64,000 nucleotides of DNA, from positions 38,726 through 102,725 of the forward strand of contig CAZEQK010000008.1 of assembly GCA_964514395.1 (NCBI GenBank). Direction: 5' to 3'. Positions 59,701 through 64,000 of this stretch are shown here, piece after piece. Below the pieces are notes generated by a model. The model saw only the letters and a list, made by a program, of their open reading frames with translations, ran no database searches and was not told the origin of the DNA. This DNA comes from CAZEQK01 sp964514395 (GTDB taxonomy: Bacteria; Bacillota; Bacilli; Tepidibacillales; Tepidibacillaceae). Every line of letters begins with the position of its first letter. The first letter of the stretch is position 1. The position numbers were made by a program, and so were the translations under genes.

Positions 59701-60661
59701 AGCATTAGGTTTATGTACTGGAAAATTTATTAATTTTTTAGATGATGATGATCTGTTCTACCCCGATCATTTAATAGTTTTAGTAAAGGAAATATTTAAA
59801 GATCCCGATTTAGATGCTGTATATTCAACAGCTTTTGAAACTCCAATAATTATCGATTCAAACTCACCATATTCATATGAAGTATTAGACAAAAAAGTAG
59901 TATTAGCTGAAGAATATAGTAGGTCTAAGTTAATCCAAATGAATTTATTTCCTATACAGTCGGTGTTGTTTAGTAGAAAATTATATGAAAAACACGGTGG
60001 ATTTAACGTAGACTATGATTATTTAGAGGACTGGGAGTTGTGGTTAAGGTATTTTAAAGGTGATGTTAAAATAAAATTTGTTAATAAAACAACATCGATT
60101 TATAGAGTACCAAGCAAAAAGAAAATTGCAAAGAGTAGGAATATATTGTTGAAAAAGAATTATAAAGAGATTAATTCATTATATACTCAAGAACAATTCT
60201 CAAATGTCTTTACTGAAAAAATTAATTATGATTTAGAAGTGAAATCATATATTGATAACATTTATTTTGGTGAAAATAAAAGGAATATAAATATTGGCGG
60301 TTGGGCATTTATCAATATAGAAACTATTGATTCGAAGAAAGTAGTACCAATAATTTTAATAGAAATAAATGAAAAAAATTATTCTATTAAACCAAAAAAA
60401 ATCCTTAGAAATGACGTTGCCGAGTTTTTCAATAATAGTAAGTATTCTAATTCAGGTTTTGAGTTAACTATGTCTCTTCCTTTTGAAGTATTAGGTAAAA
60501 TAAACAGTATCAGTATAATTTTAGAATTTAAAGAAAAATATTATTTTGCTTGGAAAATAGAAAATGAGCAAATAATTGAACAGCATGTTAAGCAAAATAT
60601 AGTAAGAAGGGGTATGAGAAAGTTAAAGAACGTTATTAAGAAAAAATTACTAGATAATTAA
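56789..60661 (+). CDS. Methyltransferase / tandem-repeat coiled coil / double GT2 glycosyltransferase fusion
   Basis: 1290 codons as assembled, ATG 56789 behind AAGGGG. Order: SAM-dependent methyltransferase (about 1-200; MEFTGERFID start, motif I VIDAACGSGYG at 37-47); a beta-rich domain (about 235-365); 14-residue tandem repeats KEDLSTKTAKMNEL (about 387-532), predicted coiled coil, split by a 100-N gap; GT2 domain 1 (about 596-830; VTYNSAKWID, NLGFGRANNMG, acidic NIDTELF, TEDVDLSWRIRNEG); GT2 domain 2 (about 900-1120; VRTHKRKDVLRETLVSLRNQ, LDDDDLFYPDHL, LEDWELWLRY); and a C-terminal beta-type domain (about 1150-1270, INIGGWAFI). It likely builds and may cap a surface glycan exported by the adjacent ABC pair. 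Sugar, linkage and methyl acceptor are unknown. Confidence 0.85.
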   Translation: MEFTGERFIDDSNGLAITIEHTHRYKSLINIVKDKVVIDAACGSGYGTKILSNNAKKVYGIDISEETIDYALKQNAKDNIEYILASITNLPIDDNSIDIVISFETIEHVDVEQQQLFLKEVKRILKKDGILIISTPNKYLYTDLPNKKNEYHIKEFYVDEFQIFLSNYFVYVDTYYQSFQLASSIMKKEENFLRTINDTDEGLYVICACSNQETNIDLNTSIINIQKNNHLINMHEIINKFENPKAKIFLDYGEGFSEKNSVTEYYDINGNEFSVVFDLSMFSNVQQLRFDPIEGEFINIKFNKIILKNDHEDRTINLSEMSTNGIVDEKTIIFNTIDPQITFSCIEDKIISLSIQAIISTKYKEAEVAKLENTLGIANLTNINLEKDLSTKTAKMNELKEDLGTKTAKMNELKEDLSTKTXXXXXXXXXXXXXXXXXXXXXXXXXXXXXXXXXXEDLSTKTAKMNELKEDLSTKTAKMNELKEDLSIKTAKMNELKEDLGTKTAKMNELEEDLSTKTAKMNELEEDLSTKEIMMNDTMNILNNLKKEYINLENILDLKEEAIMQLRNTFNIKYLKKDTAVVQNEIIYDNLDKLEIDIITVTYNSAKWIDNYILSIRMANRDNIDLVLTIVDNNSSDETVKLLKKYQQSESFSIHIIESEENLGFGRANNMGVRRTDKKYIFFLNIDTELFEDTFTEFVYSIKESESNIGAWELKQVPYEHPKYYNPITFETRWFSGAAVILRRDVFEEVGGFDSKIFMYTEDVDLSWRIRNEGYIIKYLHKSFVTHHSYTGSSDIKPLQFYNSIYNNMMLRYRYGNFLDIFKGYLLLINLLRRPEIVEGQREKIKNYIKNSFIDGLQFRGSLFNKYKNIDSTFYGFDYERAKNGAFYINEKAIVTNGPLISIIVRTHKRKDVLRETLVSLRNQTYKNFEVVIVEDGKNTAYDMLIDEFPDLDIIYTHTGKNVGRSRVGNIALGLCTGKFINFLDDDDLFYPDHLIVLVKEIFKDPDLDAVYSTAFETPIIIDSNSPYSYEVLDKKVVLAEEYSRSKLIQMNLFPIQSVLFSRKLYEKHGGFNVDYDYLEDWELWLRYFKGDVKIKFVNKTTSIYRVPSKKKIAKSRNILLKKNYKEINSLYTQEQFSNVFTEKINYDLEVKSYIDNIYFGENKRNINIGGWAFINIETIDSKKVVPIILIEINEKNYSIKPKKILRNDVAEFFNNSKYSNSGFELTMSLPFEVLGKINSISIILEFKEKYYFAWKIENEQIIEQHVKQNIVRRGMRKLKNVIKKKLLDN
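57947..58383 (+). repeat. 42-bp in-frame tandem repeat array
   Basis: Unit of 42 bp encoding KEDLSTKTAKMNEL, two heptads per unit. About two and a half units are seen before the gap and about five and a half after it. Variants are S to G, T to I and K to E. Units are almost identical at the nucleotide level, so copy number may vary by slippage or recombination. Confidence 0.9.
58054..58153. other. Assembly gap of 100 N inside the repeat array
   Basis: Exactly 100 N, the customary placeholder for a gap of unknown size. The unit left of the gap breaks after 23 of 42 bases and a unit starts cleanly right of it. Perfect repeats would need a gap of 19 plus a multiple of 42 (61, 103, 145 ...), so 100 is not the real length. 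The reading frame survives only because 100 and 19 leave the same remainder on division by 3. Confidence 0.95.
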
Positions 60662-60717
60662 TTCAGTTATGTTGAATAATTATAAGAGATTAAAAACGTT
60701 GTTACAGGGAGATTTTT

Positions 60718-62046
60718 ATGAAGACAATATATATTCATATAGGGACAGAAAAGACAGGGACAACGTCAATACAAGAGTTTTTATTTGTTAACCATGGTAA
60801 TTTATTAAAATATAATTTCTACTATCCTATTAATGAAACCAAGAAATATAATATGTGGAAGCAACATGTACCACTCGTTACTTCAATAACAAAGAAAAAT
60901 ATTCCAGCATATAAAGATCAACAATCCTATGTAAAAGATGAAGTGTTTGATGAATTCATAGAAGACGTTAGAAAAATAAAGCAAGATAATATAATCATTT
61001 CTAGTGAGGGTTTTTCATTAATAGAATCTATTGATAAGATTCATTCATTGAAAAAGAAGTTAGAAGAATTTAAGATTAAAATTATTATTTATATTAGAAG
61101 GCAAGATGAATTTTTAATATCCAAGTTGCAACAAAGTTATAAAACTGGTCGCTACTTTCCCTTTGAGGTAGATGAATTATTATCTTTTTGTAAGGTGAAT
61201 TATTACCAAATCATATCAAATTGGTCTCATATATTTGGAAGGAAGAATATTATTATAAGAATTTTCGAAAAAGGAAAATTATACAATAATGATTTATATG
61301 CAGATTTTTTAAATGTATTAGATCTTGATTTGAATTCAGATTTTATTAAAACTTTATATTTGAATAAATCTGTCTCACTAAAAAAAACATTATTTCTTCA
61401 TAGATTATCAGAATATTTTACCCCAATAGATATGAAGAATAATCTCAAAAAATTTGATCATTTAGAGATAAGAAATATTATAATTCAAAGCAATATTTTA
61501 AATGAAGGAAATATAAAAGATATTTTCTCATACGAAGATAGAAAATATATAATGAGTTATTACGAAACAGAAAACCAAAAAATATTGTCAGAATTTTTTG
61601 GTCAAGATAAAACTCACCTTTTTAATAAATTAAGAGATTCCAATTATTCGTCTGATAAGAAAGAGATTATGTCGGACAGTGAATTTATTAAAGGTCTAAT
61701 AGAAACAACTGAAGTTTTATTCGAAAAATCCAAACTTAAAGATGCTATTTTTTATAAATTAATGAGATTATTAAGTAAAAATAAGTTGACTGAAGAAAGA
61801 ATTGATTTTGAGTATAAGTATATTATAGATAACAATTTATTTGATAAGGCGTTCTACTTGAGTGAGTATGAAGATGTTTTACTAGCTAAAATTGATCCGC
61901 TTATCCATTATATTAAATTTGGTTGGTATGAAGGTAGATTTCCTAATAAACATTTTGATACACATACATTTATTATAGATAATATTGAATTACTCGATAA
62001 GGATATCAATCCATTAGTTTACTATCATATTCATAAATTAAAATAG
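60718..62046 (+). CDS. PAPS-type sulfotransferase-like protein, copy 1
   Basis: 442 residues from ATG 60718 behind AGGGAGA. The N-terminus IHIGTEKTGTTSIQEFL has the sulfotransferase 5'-phosphosulfate loop (about residues 7-20), and IIIYIRRQDEFLISKLQQSY (about 121-140) the 3'-phosphate motif with Arg and Ser. The last 70 residues (from about 375; YLSEYEDVLLAKIDPLIHYI, then GWYEGRFPN and NPLVYYH) form a small repeat-type domain often attached to surface-glycan glycosyltransferases and sulfotransferases. It probably transfers sulfate from PAPS to a glycan. The acceptor is unknown. It is a tandem paralogue of the next gene, 57 bases after the GT fusion. Confidence 0.8.
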   Translation: MKTIYIHIGTEKTGTTSIQEFLFVNHGNLLKYNFYYPINETKKYNMWKQHVPLVTSITKKNIPAYKDQQSYVKDEVFDEFIEDVRKIKQDNIIISSEGFSLIESIDKIHSLKKKLEEFKIKIIIYIRRQDEFLISKLQQSYKTGRYFPFEVDELLSFCKVNYYQIISNWSHIFGRKNIIIRIFEKGKLYNNDLYADFLNVLDLDLNSDFIKTLYLNKSVSLKKTLFLHRLSEYFTPIDMKNNLKKFDHLEIRNIIIQSNILNEGNIKDIFSYEDRKYIMSYYETENQKILSEFFGQDKTHLFNKLRDSNYSSDKKEIMSDSEFIKGLIETTEVLFEKSKLKDAIFYKLMRLLSKNKLTEERIDFEYKYIIDNNLFDKAFYLSEYEDVLLAKIDPLIHYIKFGWYEGRFPNKHFDTHTFIIDNIELLDKDINPLVYYHIHKLK

Positions 62047-62079
62047 ATTAATTTATTAATGCAGTTAGGAGTGAATATA

Positions 62080-63411
62080 ATGAAAACAATAATAATTCAC
62101 ATTGGTAGAGAAAAGACAGGAACAACTTCATTACAGAATTTTTTTGCATTGAATTACGATAAATTGTTAAAATATGATATTTTTTATCCTACTGATGAGA
62201 ATAAAAAATATACACATTGGAAACAACATATCACATTAGTTCCCTCAATAACAAAAAAGAAAATTTTTAATTTGAGTGAAGATATTAATTATGTGAATGG
62301 TGAAGCATTAACTGAATTTGTAGAGGACATAAAAAAAGTTAAACAAAATAATATTTTAATATCAAGTGAGTTCTTTATACATGTTGATACACCGGAACTA
62401 GTAAAATATTTAAAGAATAAGCTTAATGGCTATCATGTGAAAATAGTCGTATATATAAGAAGGCAAGATGATTTTTATTTATCCACTCGTCAAGAAAGTC
62501 TAAAAATTGGTCGACCATTTAGAGATAGTGTTCATAGAGCTAAAAAATACCAATATGCTAATTATTATGAGAGACTCAATAATTGGGCACAAGTATTTGG
62601 TAATGAAAACCTTATAGTGAGAATTTTTGAAAAAGAACAAATGTATAAAAATAATTTATATGCGGATTTTCTAAAAATTCTTGGAATTGAATTTGATAAT
62701 ACGTTTATTATCCCCCAAAGACTTAATGAATCAATTTCACTTGAAAAGGCACTGTTTCTTCAGAGATTAAGTAAATATTTGGTTCCATATAATGATGAAT
62801 CTAATAATAAAAGATTCTTTCATCAAGAAATAAGGAATTCAATAATTAAAGAAGATTTTCTGAAAGATGGAGTTGTTAAAGATTTTTTTACTTATGAGGA
62901 AAGAAAAGAAATAATGGATTATTTTGAAGAAGAGAATAAGAGGATAGTACATGATTTTATTGGTATAGAAAATGAAACGCTTTTTAAAGAACCTATTTCT
63001 TCTGAGTATTCGCATACAAAATGCAAACAAATGAATGATGATGAATTTATTAGAGCATTAATTGAATATATAGAGAGACTTTATAAATCTAGTAAGATAT
63101 CTGACAGTTTACTATCGAAATTACTGATGAAGGTGAGAGATAATAATAAGTTATCTAAGTCTCGGATTGAATTCGAATATGATTTTATTTTTAAAAATGA
63201 TATTTTTGACAGTCAATATTACTTATTTATGTATGAAGATGTTTTAAAAGCTGGGATCGATCCAATTATTCATTATATCGAATATGGATGGTTTGAAGGG
63301 AGAAATCCTAATCAAAACTTTAAGACAAGAGAGTATATCATGAATAACTTAGAGTTACTGGATCAAGATATAAATCCTTTAGTTCATTATTATTTGAATA
63401 AAAAATCTTAA
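62080..63411 (+). CDS. PAPS-type sulfotransferase-like protein, copy 2
   Basis: 443 residues; ATG 62080 follows TTAGGAGTG, and an ATG 21 bases upstream has no site. It keeps the same plan as copy 1: IHIGREKTGTTSLQNFF phosphosulfate loop, KIVVYIRRQDDFYLSTRQES 3'-phosphate motif and a C-terminal DPIIHYIEYGWFEGRNPNQN domain. The two copies align end to end without large gaps but differ at many positions, so the duplication is old enough for distinct acceptors. No APS kinase or ATP sulfurylase lies in the window to supply PAPS. Confidence 0.8.
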   Translation: MKTIIIHIGREKTGTTSLQNFFALNYDKLLKYDIFYPTDENKKYTHWKQHITLVPSITKKKIFNLSEDINYVNGEALTEFVEDIKKVKQNNILISSEFFIHVDTPELVKYLKNKLNGYHVKIVVYIRRQDDFYLSTRQESLKIGRPFRDSVHRAKKYQYANYYERLNNWAQVFGNENLIVRIFEKEQMYKNNLYADFLKILGIEFDNTFIIPQRLNESISLEKALFLQRLSKYLVPYNDESNNKRFFHQEIRNSIIKEDFLKDGVVKDFFTYEERKEIMDYFEEENKRIVHDFIGIENETLFKEPISSEYSHTKCKQMNDDEFIRALIEYIERLYKSSKISDSLLSKLLMKVRDNNKLSKSRIEFEYDFIFKNDIFDSQYYLFMYEDVLKAGIDPIIHYIEYGWFEGRNPNQNFKTREYIMNNLELLDQDINPLVHYYLNKKS

Positions 63412-63524
63412 AAAATCACTTAATTTAGAAAATAAATACCCATCTTTTAATAGAATGTCGTTGTTTATAATAAAAGAGGAATAAATCAAGGTATTATATT
63501 GAAAGATATTCAAGGGGGATAAGT

Positions 63525-63566
63525 ATGGTTTTTACTTCATATTTATTTTTTAATAGCAATATTTAA
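63525..63566 (+). pseudogene. N-terminal scrap of an MBOAT (AlgI-type) O-acyltransferase gene
   Basis: After a strong AAGGGGGAT ribosome site, ATG 63525 reads MVFTSYLFF and then stops after 13 codons. MBOAT/AlgI proteins commonly begin MVFSSYLFL-like, and AlgI genes usually precede AlgJ/AlgX-like genes such as the one that follows. A deletion of nearly the whole gene would explain this. The match is only nine residues. The rest of 63412-63574 is AT-rich without another gene. Confidence 0.4.
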
Positions 63567-63574
63567 TTTTTCTA

Positions 63575-63958
63575 ATGTTAAAAGGGGTTATTTGGTTTAA
63601 AAATATATTGGTAACCAAAGAAATTTCCTATCGAAATTTTTTAATAATTAGCATTTTTATATTATTATTATATAGCCCCTTTATATATAATATCAGCGGG
63701 ATAAAAATAGTTGATAGTAGTGAACAAAGAACTTTAATAAAAAAAACAATTGTTAATATTAATTCATTAGCTAGTTTCCCAAATAGATACGAAAAATATT
63801 TCGATGATAATTTTGGGTTGAAAAATGAATTAATAGAATTAAATAATATCTTACATGTTAAGTTGCTAGGGGTTTCACCTGTTGATAAAGTTACTATTGG
63901 AAAAAATGGCTGGTTATTCTACTCATTTAAAATTGATGGAGATCCTTGTATTTGCTAA
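63575..63958 (+). pseudogene. AlgJ/AlgX-like O-acetylation protein, truncated
   Basis: 127 residues. A membrane anchor (about 20-42) leads to FPNRYEKYFDDNFGLKNELI and LLGVSPVDKVTIGKNGWLFY, the conserved opening of AlgJ/AlgX/DltD-related SGNH-type acetylation proteins, which are usually about 350-400 residues. After GWLFYSFKIDGDP the frame runs into CIC and a stop at 63958, before any catalytic motif. A frameshift or an insertion near 63945 is likely. The last 55 bases include AAAATTGAGCCA, seen at ends of some IS21-type elements, so a mobile element may start here. The ribosome site for ATG 63575 is poor. Confidence 0.6.
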
Positions 63959-64000
63959 TCTAAAATTGAGCCATTTTCATAGCAATTGCTGATGAAAAAA

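Noticed and set aside
1..64000. tRNA, rRNA and prophage genes
   Set aside because: No cloverleaf, rRNA text, integrase or phage structural gene was recognised anywhere in the window.

Overview
The window reads as chromosomal DNA of an AT-rich, endospore-forming, flagellated member of the Bacillota (class Bacilli). Gene order over most of it follows the Bacillus subtilis prmC-spoIIR-ywlB-ywlC-mntP-ywlE-rpiB-ywlG-glyA-upp-mnaA-atp ... ywzB-ywmB-murAA-spoIID-spoIIQ-spoIIID-mbl-flhO-flhP-fabZ backbone. Sporulation genes (spoIIR, spoIID, spoIIQ, spoIIID), a sporulation-type LysM/GH18 protein and sigma-F/sigma-E-like promoters support a spore former. An 11-gene Nuo operon lacking nuoEFG separates it from B. 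subtilis itself and recalls other Bacillales. The species cannot be decided from the sequence alone.

Layout. 1-2.1 kb: 3' end of prmC, its terminator with a collapsed group II intron directly behind it, a LysM/GH18 gene and palindromic non-coding DNA. 2.1-12.9 kb: the spoIIR to mnaA housekeeping block, with a ZIP transporter, a methyl-accepting chemotaxis protein and a DUF2231 protein inserted; its YwlE-type phosphatase carries a coiled-coil insertion. 12.9-16 kb: scoAB (minus strand), the 3' stump of an atoE-like transporter and a thiolase, a decayed ato-type cluster. 16-23.6 kb: atpZ-I-B-E-F-H-A-G-D-C. 24-33.8 kb: nuoABCDHIJKLMN, preceded by a Rex-like operator abutting a -10 box. 33.9-37 kb: an S-layer-anchored subtilisin-type protease. 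37-39.7 kb: ywzB, a MITE-like repeat, ywmB and murA. 39.8-44.8 kb: an RND efflux operon with its own TetR gene and a palindromic operator. 44.9-51.1 kb: spoIID, spoIIQ, spoIIID, mbl, flhO, flhP, a small EpuA-type protein and a pgsA-like gene. 51.2-54 kb: a LysM/copper-amine-oxidase-like surface protein on the minus strand, an AsnC-family gene stump, fabZ and a DUF2061 gene.

54-64 kb is the accessory part and the most interesting: cysQ, an ABC-2 polysaccharide exporter (Wzm/Wzt type), a very large methyltransferase / 14-residue-repeat coiled coil / double GT2 fusion, two tandem PAPS-type sulfotransferase-like genes, and remnants of an MBOAT/AlgJ-like O-acylation pair. Read together these suggest synthesis, sulfation, possible length control and export of a cell-surface polysaccharide, with CysQ removing the PAP by-product of sulfotransfer. 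The fusion's repeat array is interrupted by exactly 100 N, so its copy number is unknown. The acylation genes look broken, perhaps by a mobile element at the right edge.

How parts connect: the housekeeping block covers translation, one-carbon and envelope precursor metabolism; atp and nuo form the respiratory core; the spo genes act at engulfment and mother-cell stages; murA, mbl, pgsA, fabZ and mnaA serve the envelope; the terminal cluster decorates the surface. All function calls rest on reading the translated sequence by eye; no database search was run.
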